From assembly GCA_963664255.1 (NCBI GenBank), contig OY760938.1, forward strand, positions 2,170,001 to 2,234,000: a stretch of 64,000 nt of DNA, read 5' to 3'. The translations under genes were made by a program, and so were the position numbers. The stretch comes from G963663775 sp963664255. GTDB taxonomy: Bacteria; Bacillota; Clostridia; Oscillospirales; Butyricicoccaceae. The notes beneath the pieces are model-generated. The model ran no database searches, was not told the DNA's origin, and saw nothing but the letters and a program-made list of their open reading frames with translations. Positions 18,795 through 27,375 of the stretch are shown piece after piece. The stretch's first letter is position 1, and every line of letters starts with the position of its first letter.

Positions 18795-18831
18795 GTGAAA
18801 TGGATAATTCTACGCAAAGAAGGGATTTCAG

Positions 18832-19557
18832 ATGAATGCGGCAATCGTAGATGATATGACGGCGGAGCGCGAAATACTCCGCAGCCTTTTGCAGCAATAT
18901 GCAGCCAATCAGCAGCAGACGGTGCAAATCACAGAATTTCACAGCGGTAGGGAGCTGCTGGAGGGTTACATAGCAGGCAGCTATGATGTTGTGTTTCTGG
19001 ATATTTTCCTCAACAACGAAAATGGCATCGACTGCGCATGGAAGCTGCGGCAGCTTGACGAAACGGTCAACCTCATTTTCCTCACCACCAGTTCAGAGTT
19101 TGGGGTGAAAAGCTATGATGTGCGGGCGGCAGATTACATCGTAAAGCCAGCCACGCCCCAAAAGCTCACGCGGGCATTACACTACTGCAAAATAGCAGTA
19201 TCCAAGAGCGAACCTGCCATTACGGTCACGGCAAGACAGCAGCCGGTAGAAATCGCTCTGCACCGTATCCTGTATGCCGATTATCAAAATCGCGCTGCCT
19301 GCATCCATTTGCAGGACTGTATTACCCCGATAGCTGGAACATTCGCGGCGCTTTCCGAGCAGTTGACGACCTATGCCCAGTTTATGTCCTGCTTTAAGGG
19401 CATTGTGGTCAACCTTGAGCAGGTGCGGGAGCTTGGCGGCAATTATCTCATTCTGAAAAACGGGGAACGGCTGCCAGTCAGCAGGCGGTTGCAACGACAG
19501 GTACAAAGACAGCGTTTAAGCCTTTCTGCGGGTTCGCTGCGGGGGGATGGCATATGA
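18832..19557 (+). CDS. LytTR-family response regulator
   Basis: The 241-residue protein has an N-terminal receiver with the acidic pair DD at residues 7-8, phospho-acceptor Asp57 in FLDIFLNNENG, and Lys in IVKPATP. A C-terminal LytTR DNA-binding domain (about 135-235) includes LYADYQNRAACIHL and LVxRxL-like LPVSRRLQRQ. It is of the AgrA/VirR type. Its stop overlaps the next start by four bases (ATGA), so it is translationally coupled to the extracellular protein and then the kinase. It probably controls the divergent SLH operon and its own operon through the repeats at 18737. Confidence 0.93.
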   Translation: MNAAIVDDMTAEREILRSLLQQYAANQQQTVQITEFHSGRELLEGYIAGSYDVVFLDIFLNNENGIDCAWKLRQLDETVNLIFLTTSSEFGVKSYDVRAADYIVKPATPQKLTRALHYCKIAVSKSEPAITVTARQQPVEIALHRILYADYQNRAACIHLQDCITPIAGTFAALSEQLTTYAQFMSCFKGIVVNLEQVRELGGNYLILKNGERLPVSRRLQRQVQRQRLSLSAGSLRGDGI

Positions 19558-21653
19558 AACAGATGCTTGCACGGCTGTTAGCCGCCCTGCTTCTTTGCAC
19601 AGTACTTCCACCTTGTGCATTTGCAGCAGAGAGCCAAGACGCTTCGCCACAGACAGAAGGCAGCGCGGTTCCAACGGACTTTGATTATACCGACAGCGTG
19701 ATTTTCTATACGATGCCGGATGCTTTTGGCGCGCCATTCGACATGGCTTGCGGGGATACCGACCTGACACAGGTGCACAATGCGGTGGATTTGGTGGCAC
19801 TCTCTGGTACGGTTCAACATATCAACACAACCTATGCGCTTTCGCTGCCCATTGCATGGGATTTCAGCACCGTGGATGCAGAAACCCCCGGCAGCTACAC
19901 CGCGGTTGGCAGCATTTCCGTTCCAGTGGGGGCGAGGCTTGCAGAGGGGTTGGCAGATTCCATCTCCATTTCCATACGGGTAACCGCGCCGGTGATTACC
20001 CTGACCAGCTTCGATGAACCCTACTGGACGGATGCGGTGGCATTTGCCGCTGGAACCACGCAGGAGACGCTTTCCGATTGGTTTGCCGACGCCGTTGCAG
20101 GGTTCACTGGCTATGATGCAGACTGGAATTATTATGATTTTGTATCGGGCACATGGTCTTTGGAGATGGTGGATACCGCCACGGCTGGCGTGTACTATGC
20201 GGTTGCATCCCCCGACCTTGGAACGGAATATACGTTGGCAGACGGCGTTTCGCTACCCCAACAGCTTTGTGCGGTTTCCGTGCAGGTTTTGGGGCAGCCG
20301 GACATAAATTGCTGCGTAGCCGGGCGCGGGTTTCTGCACTTTCCGTGGGTGCTGTCTGCCGTGCAAGAGGAGCAGCTGGATGCGTTTGCCGTATGGCTGC
20401 GGCAGGATGGCGGAGAATGGACCCGCCTAAGCGAGGGTGTCTTGATGCTTGCTGACGGTCTTCAGCTTTCCCAGCGCGTGCTCACCTATGGCAGTACATA
20501 TGAACTGAGGGTCACCTATCCCGGTGGTCAAACGGGTGTGCTGTCCTTTCAGTATGACGGAGAACTGAGCATCCTCCAGTATTCCGGTGGTGACCGAGAT
20601 GGCGGTGACGTAAATGGCGGAGATGCAGGCACAGGCACACAGCCTGCGCCGGAAGCGCCCGCGCCAAGCGATTGGCAGGACGATGGCAGCCCCAGCGGCG
20701 GTAATGATGCAACTGCGCCGGACGATGCGACCGCTGAAGCAGGTGACACCCCACAGGATGCAGATGCTGTCCCCCAAGCGGAGCCGCCATCTGCATCGCA
20801 CGAACACAGTAGCGCATCCGGCAAACCATGGACAGCGCCAACGGCATCCCAAACACCGAGCGATGCCCCAAAAAACGAAACGGATAGCCGTGACAATCCT
20901 TCCTCTGCACAGGCTGCTGCGACAGAAAAACCTGCCGTCTTGCTGCCTGTCACGCCAGCCGCACCAGCGGTAGCGGTGCAGGTGGATGCCATCCTTTCAC
21001 AGGCGGCAGCGCGCGGTTCGTCTGCGCAGGGCGGCGATACCGTGTCCCGTTCAGAGGACAGCGTCTACGCGGCGAGGAACCCAGTGGTGGCGGATAACCC
21101 TATACCGCCAGAAAAAAGCACCGCATCCCAGCCATCCGCCGCGGTGACAGAATCCTATTCGCCGACTCAAACGGTCATTTCCGGTCTGCGGCTGAAGAAT
21201 CTTTGCCAAGAGGAAGAACACGTAGTATTTGGTTCCGGCGATGTAACGGTAAGCATACCAAGCAAGCTGCTTTTGGCACTCGACCTGTCGGATACAGATG
21301 CACTGGCGGTGACACTGACCCAGCCGAAAAACAATCAAATTGCGCTTGCGGTAGCGGTTTCCGGCAAATCGGTGACGCAGCTTTCGGGAACGGTAGTGCG
21401 GCTTCGCTATATGCCGCAGGCAGAGACTATGGAGATTACCATTCAGAACGATGCTGGCGAGCAGATTACCGATGTTTCCTATGATGGGGCACTGCTGCGC
21501 TTTGCGGCAGATGCACCAGGAACGTACACAATTATGGAGCAATATCGTGCACAGCAGCCGCGAGAAAGCACATCCCCATGGCTTCCCGTGTCAGGTGGAT
21601 TGGTTTTGAGCGCGGGAGGGATTGGCTTCTTTATGAGGAAATACCATGGCTAA
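19554..21653 (+). CDS. Extracellular protein with Ig-like domains and C-terminal anchor, encoded between regulator and kinase
   Basis: The 699-residue protein has a signal peptide (MKQMLARLLAALLLC, cleavage near AFAAES). Residues about 60-260 contain two Ig-like stretches; the first has PIAWDFSTVDAETPGSYTA, typical of bacterial Ig-like repeats. A low-complexity Pro/Ala/Asp/Ser linker spans about 345-530. A beta domain covers about 535-665. The end reads LPVSGG, a short hydrophobic stretch, then MRKYHG, which resembles a sortase sorting signal with Ser for Thr or a single membrane anchor. It overlaps the genes on both sides (4 and 8 bases), so it is made with the regulator and kinase and may be a co-sensor or ligand. 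I do not recognise the family. Confidence 0.75.
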   Translation: MKQMLARLLAALLLCTVLPPCAFAAESQDASPQTEGSAVPTDFDYTDSVIFYTMPDAFGAPFDMACGDTDLTQVHNAVDLVALSGTVQHINTTYALSLPIAWDFSTVDAETPGSYTAVGSISVPVGARLAEGLADSISISIRVTAPVITLTSFDEPYWTDAVAFAAGTTQETLSDWFADAVAGFTGYDADWNYYDFVSGTWSLEMVDTATAGVYYAVASPDLGTEYTLADGVSLPQQLCAVSVQVLGQPDINCCVAGRGFLHFPWVLSAVQEEQLDAFAVWLRQDGGEWTRLSEGVLMLADGLQLSQRVLTYGSTYELRVTYPGGQTGVLSFQYDGELSILQYSGGDRDGGDVNGGDAGTGTQPAPEAPAPSDWQDDGSPSGGNDATAPDDATAEAGDTPQDADAVPQAEPPSASHEHSSASGKPWTAPTASQTPSDAPKNETDSRDNPSSAQAAATEKPAVLLPVTPAAPAVAVQVDAILSQAAARGSSAQGGDTVSRSEDSVYAARNPVVADNPIPPEKSTASQPSAAVTESYSPTQTVISGLRLKNLCQEEEHVVFGSGDVTVSIPSKLLLALDLSDTDALAVTLTQPKNNQIALAVAVSGKSVTQLSGTVVRLRYMPQAETMEITIQNDAGEQITDVSYDGALLRFAADAPGTYTIMEQYRAQQPRESTSPWLPVSGGLVLSAGGIGFFMRKYHG

Positions 21654-23568
21654 AAAATCCTCGGCATTCCGTCAGGCGATGGCACTGCTGGTGACGGTTA
21701 TCCTGTCCTGCGCATGGTTTCTCGCCCTGTACCACTTCGACAATAAGTATACAAAAGCGGCGCCCCAAGCCATTAACGGCGCCTTGTATGTTGCACAAGC
21801 AGAATGGGAGAACACCCCCATTCGCTATCTGCGGGACGGCTGGCGTTTCTATACGGACCGCCTGCTGACACCAGAAACCTTGCAGCAGCAGGGGGACACG
21901 TATCGGTATCTATCCATCGGCGAACAGACCAATTTTGCGATGGACACCCCCCGCCGCGCCCCGCATGGAAGTGCCAGCTATGCCTTGACACTGTATCTGC
22001 CGCAGGAGGTGCACACCTACGCCATTGAGCTTCCCGAAATCTACTCTGCTTATCGGTTTTACGTGAATGATACGCTAAAGCTGCAGCTGGGCGAGCCGGA
22101 TGCAGCAGTATATCAAGATGAAACACAATGCCGTGTCATCACCTTTGAATCCGCAGGGAAGGTGACACTTCTGCTGTCGGTCAGTGACCTTTCCTGGGTG
22201 TACAGTGGCATGGTCTATCCGCCTGCATTCGGCGAGCCGCTGAATGTTTATACAGCCCGCGGGCTGCGGTTTGGGATTTCTTTGATTGTGGTCATCGCAA
22301 CGCTGATATTTGCTGTGTTCAGCTTTTATCTGGCTGTTCGCACAAATCGCGGGAATCACATCTGGCTCTTTTTTCTGCTGCATCTGGCGACAGCTGTGTT
22401 TACGGCATCTTCTGTGGTGTATGGTATTTTATCGCTGCAAATCCAGCCTTGGCATTCCATTGAACTGGGCAGCGGGTATCTGGTGACGCTATTGATTATC
22501 CTGCTGCACAATCGCATCTGCGACACAAAAAGAACCTTGCAGATGATTAGCGGCACGTTGGCAGGGGTAGTCTGCATACTGGCACTGCTGTATGGATTAT
22601 TGGCTGCACAGCTGACACTGCCGATGATGCTTGCTTTTTCCAAATTGGTTTTCGGCTTTAAGCTGTTTGCGGCGGTGTATCTTTTGTGCACTGCCGCCAT
22701 GGCAGTACGCCGCAATGTTGTCAAGACAACGATACTGCTCTGTGCAGATATATGCTATGCTTGTGCCTTTATCTGGGACCGTATCCTGCCAAGCTACGAG
22801 CCAATCTTGGGCGGGTGGTTTCAGCAATGGGGCAGCCTTGGTCTTGTCATGGCAATCAGCGTGGTGCTGGGATATGACATTACCATGGGATACCGACACA
22901 GCCTGGTCTATGCCGAGGAACAGCGGCAGATGAAACGCCAGCTGACCATGCAGGTGGAGCATCTGCGGCAAATAAACCAGAAGGTGGAGGAAAGCGCCAA
23001 GCTGCGCCATGACTTCAGGCATCATTTGCGCACGCTGATGACACTTGCCGCAGAAGGGCGCTGTGAGGAGTTGGAGAACTATATCCGCGGCATCACGGAA
23101 ATCAACGAGGGAATGCGGCTCGGTCGATTGACGGACAACATTGAGTTGGATGCACTGGTGCAGTATTACAGCAATCTTGCACAGTCCAGCGGTATCCAGT
23201 TCCGCGCAAGGCTGTCACTACCTGCTGCACTGGATTTTCCGATAGTTGACCTATGCGGTCTGCTTGGAAATCTGCTGGAGAATGCAGTGGAAGCCTGTCT
23301 ACGCCAACAGACAGCACAGAAAACCATTTTTATCGCCGGACGGGTGCAGGATGGTCAGCTCGAATTTGTTGTGGACAATAGTTTTGACGGCACATTAAAC
23401 ATCAGAGGCGGTAAATATGTATCCGCAAAGCGAAATGACTTTGGTCTTGGCATTTCCTCTGTTTCGGAAACTGTGGAACGATATGGCGGTGTGATGAATC
23501 TATATGCCGATGAAAAGGGATTCCATGCAGAGGTGTCCCTACCGGCAGACGCAGCCTTAGGGGAGTGA
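21646..23568 (+). CDS. GHKL-type sensor histidine kinase with extracellular and multi-pass membrane sensor
   Basis: The 640-residue protein begins with one membrane segment (about 12-30). A beta-rich outer domain (about 50-205) follows, then a block of about seven membrane segments (about 207-420), the plan of 7TMR-DISM sensors. The cytoplasmic part has a coiled coil, the phospho-acceptor His in LRHDFRHHLRTL (about 455), the N box NLLENAVEAC and the G box FGLGISS. This is the AgrC/GHKL class, which pairs with LytTR regulators. Its start lies inside the end of the anchored protein gene. The signal sensed is unknown. Confidence 0.9.
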   Translation: MAKKSSAFRQAMALLVTVILSCAWFLALYHFDNKYTKAAPQAINGALYVAQAEWENTPIRYLRDGWRFYTDRLLTPETLQQQGDTYRYLSIGEQTNFAMDTPRRAPHGSASYALTLYLPQEVHTYAIELPEIYSAYRFYVNDTLKLQLGEPDAAVYQDETQCRVITFESAGKVTLLLSVSDLSWVYSGMVYPPAFGEPLNVYTARGLRFGISLIVVIATLIFAVFSFYLAVRTNRGNHIWLFFLLHLATAVFTASSVVYGILSLQIQPWHSIELGSGYLVTLLIILLHNRICDTKRTLQMISGTLAGVVCILALLYGLLAAQLTLPMMLAFSKLVFGFKLFAAVYLLCTAAMAVRRNVVKTTILLCADICYACAFIWDRILPSYEPILGGWFQQWGSLGLVMAISVVLGYDITMGYRHSLVYAEEQRQMKRQLTMQVEHLRQINQKVEESAKLRHDFRHHLRTLMTLAAEGRCEELENYIRGITEINEGMRLGRLTDNIELDALVQYYSNLAQSSGIQFRARLSLPAALDFPIVDLCGLLGNLLENAVEACLRQQTAQKTIFIAGRVQDGQLEFVVDNSFDGTLNIRGGKYVSAKRNDFGLGISSVSETVERYGGVMNLYADEKGFHAEVSLPADAALGE

Positions 23569-23669
23569 GCGGATATGCCGGTGGCAGAAGCATTCCTATG
23601 AAGCGCATTTGGAAGCTGTGCGTACCTTTCCATGCAAATGGCATAGGATGGACTGAGGAGGAATGTTTT

Positions 23670-23819
23670 ATGGAAGAAAGCCATTTATCCATTGGCATGC
23701 ACGCGCCTGATTTTATTGCAGACACAACCTTTGGCCCGATGAAATTTTCGGATTATACAGGAAAGTGGGTGGTGTTTTTTTCACATCCCGGTGATTTCTC
23801 ACCCGTGCCAAAGAGCTAA
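23670..23819 (+). pseudogene. Peroxiredoxin (Prx6/AhpC-TSA type), N-terminal part, cut at a recombination site
   Basis: ATG 23670 follows GGAGG and opens a frame reading SIGMHAPDFIADTTFGPMKF, SDYTGKWVVFFSHPGDF and then SPVPKS and a stop. The family consensus at this point is SHPxDFTPVCTTEF, so the frame departs from peroxiredoxin just before the peroxidatic Cys. The missing remainder, starting at the same Gly-Asp-Phe, is at 44604 on the same strand. The divergence begins at the 14-base repeat GGTGATTTCTCACC (23790-23803). The six residues after the break come from the inserted DNA and overlap the recombinase stop codon. The product lacks catalytic residues and is surely inactive. Confidence 0.9.
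23790..23803 (+). other. Left attachment-site candidate (attL)
   Basis: GGTGATTTCTCACC here and GGGGATTTCACACC at 44604-44617 share 12 of 14 bases, with an unbroken GATTTC core. Peroxiredoxin homology stops on the right of this copy. The recombinase gene ends 13 bases further on, the usual position for an integrase next to its site. Confidence 0.75.
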
Positions 23820-25303
23820 AACAAAAACTCCAGCGCAATATCTCCATCCTTATCAATCCTTGCAGATTTCACCAAACTGCGGATGACATCTGTTTTTTGA
23901 TTCATGTCAAGGCTTTCAAAGGGATGCAGACTGTCCTTTGTCCATAAGATGCGCGGTTCATCCAGATGCTCCGCGGGAGTTTTCCGTATATTGCTTGTGA
24001 TTTCCTCCATCTGCGCCTGCAAAAGCGTTATTTTTTGTGTCAGCAGTTTGTCAACAACCGCGTTCCCTTTTCCGATATTATCAATCAAATTTTCCATCTG
24101 CACCTGCAGCCGTTCGACTTCAGAACGCGGCTGAAAGGCGTTCTGCTTGTCGACAGCAACGGTGCTGACCCCCATTTGATACAAATGCTGCTTGCATTTC
24201 TGCACAATGCGGTTTTCTAAATCTGCTGTCTGTATAAAAAGGGCGTTGCTGCAAGTGCCGCGCTGCTCACGACCTCTGCACCGGAAGTAAGAATATGCGG
24301 TGTCCCCGCTGGTGGTGTATTTCACCCCGAAGCTATGCCCGCATTCTGCGCATTGCACAAGACCTGCCAAAAAAGTCCGTGCGGCTCTTTTGCTGTGAGA
24401 GGGCGCCGCAGCGTTTAAAATTTTCTGCACCTGCATATACTGCTGCGAAGAAATTAAAGGCTCATGCAAGCCTACTACGGCAAGCTGGTCGGTTATTTCC
24501 GTGGGTTGGTTTCTGTTTTTGTGCTTGAAAAAGATACACATACCGTGCGTGCCGTCAAACGCATCCATGCTGTTTGTAATCGTATAGCCGCAGGCTGTCA
24601 AATAATGATAGAGCGGCTCATCCGCACAGCACGGCGTAATGTTTTGCAGTACCCTTTTGAGGGCGTTGTTTGTCCACGTGCTGCCCTTGGTTGTCAAAAT
24701 ACCTTCGCGGTTCAGGTCGTGACAGATGCGATACAGACTTTCGTTCGAGGAAGCGCAATCGAAGATTCTGCGTAACACACCTTTCTGCTCGTTTGGTTCT
24801 AAAACTGAAATTTGTTTTCCGTCCACACAAGTACGATGGCTTGCATACCCAAAGGGGGTATTTCCACCCATAAACAAACCCTTTGTCGCCCTAAAGCGGT
24901 AGTTATCCAAAATGCGCGTGGCAATGGTTTCCCGTTCCAGCTGCGCGAACACCATGACGATGTAAATCATGGCGCGCCCCATGGGGGTAGAGGTATCAAA
25001 CTGCTCTGTAGCAGAAATATACTGCACGCCATGCTGTTCAAACGTACGCAGCAAGCCAGCAAAGTCCATAAGATTGCGGCTTACGCGGTCCAAACGATAG
25101 GATACAACGGCAGTAATTTCGCCGCGTGCAATGTCACGCAGCATACGCTCAAATTCTGGTCGGTTGGTATTTTTGCCGGAATAGCCGGCGTCTGTGTATA
25201 TTTTGGTGTCGCCGCTTGTAAAGTGCCGACATTGTTCAATTTGCGCATCAATGGATACGCTGTCTTGCCGTTCGATGGACTGTCGTGCATATATGGCAAA
25301 CAT
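23816..25303 (-). CDS. Large serine recombinase (integrase type)
   Basis: The protein has about 495 residues from ATG 25303 (AAAGGAG upstream; an in-frame ATG at 25330 is less likely). Residues 1-145 are the resolvase catalytic domain with the nucleophile Ser9 in FAIYARQS, YRLDRVSRN and GRAMIYIVMVFAQLERE. A recombinase domain follows (GLFMGGNTPFGY). Next is a zinc ribbon with cysteines in CAECGHSFG and in CRGREQRGTC, then a coiled coil. Such enzymes integrate and excise DNA between short unlike attachment sites. The gene ends beside the break in the peroxiredoxin gene, so that break is its probable integration site. It looks intact. Confidence 0.93.
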   Translation of the reverse strand: MFAIYARQSIERQDSVSIDAQIEQCRHFTSGDTKIYTDAGYSGKNTNRPEFERMLRDIARGEITAVVSYRLDRVSRNLMDFAGLLRTFEQHGVQYISATEQFDTSTPMGRAMIYIVMVFAQLERETIATRILDNYRFRATKGLFMGGNTPFGYASHRTCVDGKQISVLEPNEQKGVLRRIFDCASSNESLYRICHDLNREGILTTKGSTWTNNALKRVLQNITPCCADEPLYHYLTACGYTITNSMDAFDGTHGMCIFFKHKNRNQPTEITDQLAVVGLHEPLISSQQYMQVQKILNAAAPSHSKRAARTFLAGLVQCAECGHSFGVKYTTSGDTAYSYFRCRGREQRGTCSNALFIQTADLENRIVQKCKQHLYQMGVSTVAVDKQNAFQPRSEVERLQVQMENLIDNIGKGNAVVDKLLTQKITLLQAQMEEITSNIRKTPAEHLDEPRILWTKDSLHPFESLDMNQKTDVIRSLVKSARIDKDGDIALEFLF

Positions 25304-25443
25304 ATCAAAAACAGCTCCTTTGCTTACCATTATGTATATGGCAAACGAAAGGGACGAGATTCATAAAATTTTGAGTTCATTCATCGCATCTGCGGAATCT
25401 GGGACAAACAGCCATGCATAAGTTGCCAAAGGAGGTGACTTTG

Positions 25444-25641
25444 ATGGGAAGAAAACCCAAACACACAATCGGAGAGGTGCGGACAATGGTTCCGAAGTTG
25501 CCACTGGAGGAACGGGCGCGCAGGGTAGAGCATTTCTTTGATGTATGGTTCCATACAATCGGTGCAGAAGGGTATGTTGGCTGCAAATCGTTCCCAGAAG
25601 AAAACCGCGTTGCACTGTATGTAGACCGAACCGCACGATAG
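25444..25641 (+). CDS. Small basic protein beside the recombinase, function unknown
   Basis: The 65-residue product starts at ATG 25444, with AAAGGAGG 8 bases upstream; the open frame extends back to 25414 but without a site. It begins MGRKPKHTIGEVR and contains PLEERARRVEHFF, so it is basic at the N terminus with one strong helix. It is divergent from the recombinase. A role as a directionality factor would fit the position, but nothing in the sequence proves it. Confidence 0.55.
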   Translation: MGRKPKHTIGEVRTMVPKLPLEERARRVEHFFDVWFHTIGAEGYVGCKSFPEENRVALYVDRTAR

Positions 25642-25955
25642 GGATAAAAAAACGGAGCATACCGCTCCGCTGCTAAGAATGGACAAACCATCAACGGGAT
25701 AACCGCAGATATGATAAAGGGATTCGCGGAAATCCTGTTGACGGCAAAAGGGGGTGGCTATTCTTCAAATTTCAGCATCGATTCCTCATATCCATCAATT
25801 TTTTTATCCAGATATGCCTATTTGACCCATTCGCCTGTATGAATACAGGTGCGAAATACACCCTGCCAGCCGTACATAGAAAGCAGACGCTGCGGCATAG
25901 ATACGTGGATGCCGATTGTTGGCAGATTTTGATAATGGCACAGCATTTTTTCTGA
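25642..25955. other. Intergenic region with a degenerate repeat end
   Basis: No convincing gene is present. TGTATGAATACAGGTGCG at about 25836-25853 resembles the end of the 201-bp repeat family. Together with AGAACCTATACTGATA at 25973-25988 it may be a decayed relative. Confidence 0.35.
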
Positions 25956-25984
25956 TTGACTCTTTCCGAAAAAGAACCTATACT
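25956..25984 (+). promoter_or_regulatory. Promoter of the MFS transporter gene
   Basis: TTGACT (25956-25961) and TATACT (25979-25984) are separated by exactly 17 bases. The -10 lies inside AGAACCTATACTGATA, a sequence like the end of the dispersed 201-bp repeat. Confidence 0.65.
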
Positions 25985-25990
25985 GATAGC

Positions 25991-26046
25991 GTATAGCGTA
26001 TAGCGTATAGCGTATAGCGTATAGCGTATAGCGTATAGCGTATAGC
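25991..26046 (+). repeat. Tandem heptamer GTATAGC, eight perfect units
   Basis: Eight exact head-to-tail copies of the 7-base unit follow one imperfect unit (25984-25990). They begin about where transcription from the promoter just upstream should start, and end 45 bases before the MFS start codon. Each unit carries TATAGC, a -10-like hexamer. Copy number is likely to vary by slippage. Confidence 0.97.
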
Positions 26047-26091
26047 GTGCAGGTGCACTGCCTATTTTAATGGATGTTAGGAAGTATTGAT

Positions 26092-27285
26092 ATGAAAAAA
26101 CAAACGTTTTTCCGCAGTCTTGTTCCACGTGACCGCTATATGGTGGGGAATTTGTTTTTCCTGTATTTTATTCAGGGTATTTTTGTGATTCTAATCGGCT
26201 CAATTCTGCCAATGATGAAGGCCTCCTATCATCTGGATTATCAAATCAGTGGCGCACTGATTTCTGCGCATTCTGTCGGCAATCTATTGACCGGCTTGAT
26301 TGCAGGGCTATTGCCTATGGCAATCGGCATCAAGCGTTCCTTATTATTGCTGAATACACTGCCTTTTTTGGGATTTGCAATCACTTTGATGACAGGAAAT
26401 CCGCTACTGCTGATTTTTGCGCTGCTGCTCACTGGTATCGGTCGTGGTGCAATCGGCAATTACAACAACCAAATCATCAGTACCATTTCCAATGGTGCGG
26501 TTGCGCCCTTAAATATGCTGCACGCGTGCTTTGCAATCGGTGCGGTTTCGGCGCCGTTTCTGGCACTGTTTTGTATGCGCAATGGGGACGGTGGCTGGAG
26601 GTATGCCGTCCTCGCGGTGATTGTTTTGGGCTGCCTTTCCATGCTTTCTTCCGCGTGTATGAAAATGGATAGTGCTGTACAAGCCCAGCGCAAACAGAGC
26701 GGAACCTTTGGATTTTTAAAAGATGCTCGTTTTTTGCGTTCTGCCATGATAATGTTCTTTTATCAAGCGGTAGAGGCCGCTATCATGGGATGGATGGTGA
26801 CCTACTACATTAACTCCGGCATTGTGACACAGGATTCTGCGCAGATATTAACCTCGCTGCTGTGGGTGACGATTTTAACCGGACGTTTGCTCTGTAGCAC
26901 ACTTGGCGCACGCTTTGCACCGGCGCGCATCATTCTGATGCTTTCCAGTGGCATTCTCTGCTTTCTTTGCATCCTATTGTTCAGCACCAGTCTGATTCCC
27001 ATGCTGGCGGGCACGATTGGTCTGGGACTTTCTCTGTCTGGGATGTATGGCACGACCGTGGCAAATGTAGGAAATATATTCGGCGAATATCCATTGGCGA
27101 TGGGCATTTTTGTCACCACAACAAGCATTGGTTCGGTGATTCTGCCCGCTATCATCGGCGCGATTGCCGAGCATCGCGGGATTCATATGGGTATGACCGT
27201 GTTATTACTTCCTGCACTGTTGCTGCTTGTGTGCGCACTGCATAACCATGCAAAGGCATCTGTGGCATCAAAGGCTGAAATTTAA
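26092..27285 (+). CDS. Major facilitator superfamily transporter
   Basis: The 397-residue protein has about twelve hydrophobic segments and an MFS layout. The N-terminal half has GALISAHSVGNLLTGLIAGLLP and a basic loop at GIKRS. A charged central loop (about 200-220) precedes the second half. ATG 26092 has AGGAAG 7-8 bases upstream and is preferred to ATG 26074. The substrate cannot be told; short sugar-porter or drug-efflux relatives are both possible. It is a single-gene unit with a variable heptamer array in its 5' leader, ending at a strong terminator. Confidence 0.85.
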   Translation: MKKQTFFRSLVPRDRYMVGNLFFLYFIQGIFVILIGSILPMMKASYHLDYQISGALISAHSVGNLLTGLIAGLLPMAIGIKRSLLLLNTLPFLGFAITLMTGNPLLLIFALLLTGIGRGAIGNYNNQIISTISNGAVAPLNMLHACFAIGAVSAPFLALFCMRNGDGGWRYAVLAVIVLGCLSMLSSACMKMDSAVQAQRKQSGTFGFLKDARFLRSAMIMFFYQAVEAAIMGWMVTYYINSGIVTQDSAQILTSLLWVTILTGRLLCSTLGARFAPARIILMLSSGILCFLCILLFSTSLIPMLAGTIGLGLSLSGMYGTTVANVGNIFGEYPLAMGIFVTTTSIGSVILPAIIGAIAEHRGIHMGMTVLLLPALLLLVCALHNHAKASVASKAEI

Positions 27286-27314
27286 AAAGCTCCTTACAGC
27301 CCCAAATAAACACG

Positions 27315-27366
27315 CCCCCTCACAGATAAGCGATGATAACACCGCGATGTGAGGGGGATTTTTTGG
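27315..27366. terminator. Terminator between the MFS and EamA genes
   Basis: CCCCCTCACA (27315-27324) pairs with TGTGAGGGGG (27348-27357), followed by ATTTTTTT on the + strand. The loop is long and may hold a second short helix. Confidence 0.8.
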
Positions 27367-27375
27367 GGGTAGACG

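Noticed and set aside
20427..20992. Several open frames on the - strand in the linker of the anchored protein
   Set aside because: They come from G+C-rich low-complexity sequence and have no start signals.
25984..26046. Heptamer array as a CRISPR-like structure
   Set aside because: Units are 7 bases with no spacers and no cas gene is in the window.
25772..26128. Frame with repeated LYAIRYT on the - strand
   Set aside because: It is the translation of the heptamer array (three units make seven codons) and lies over the MFS promoter.
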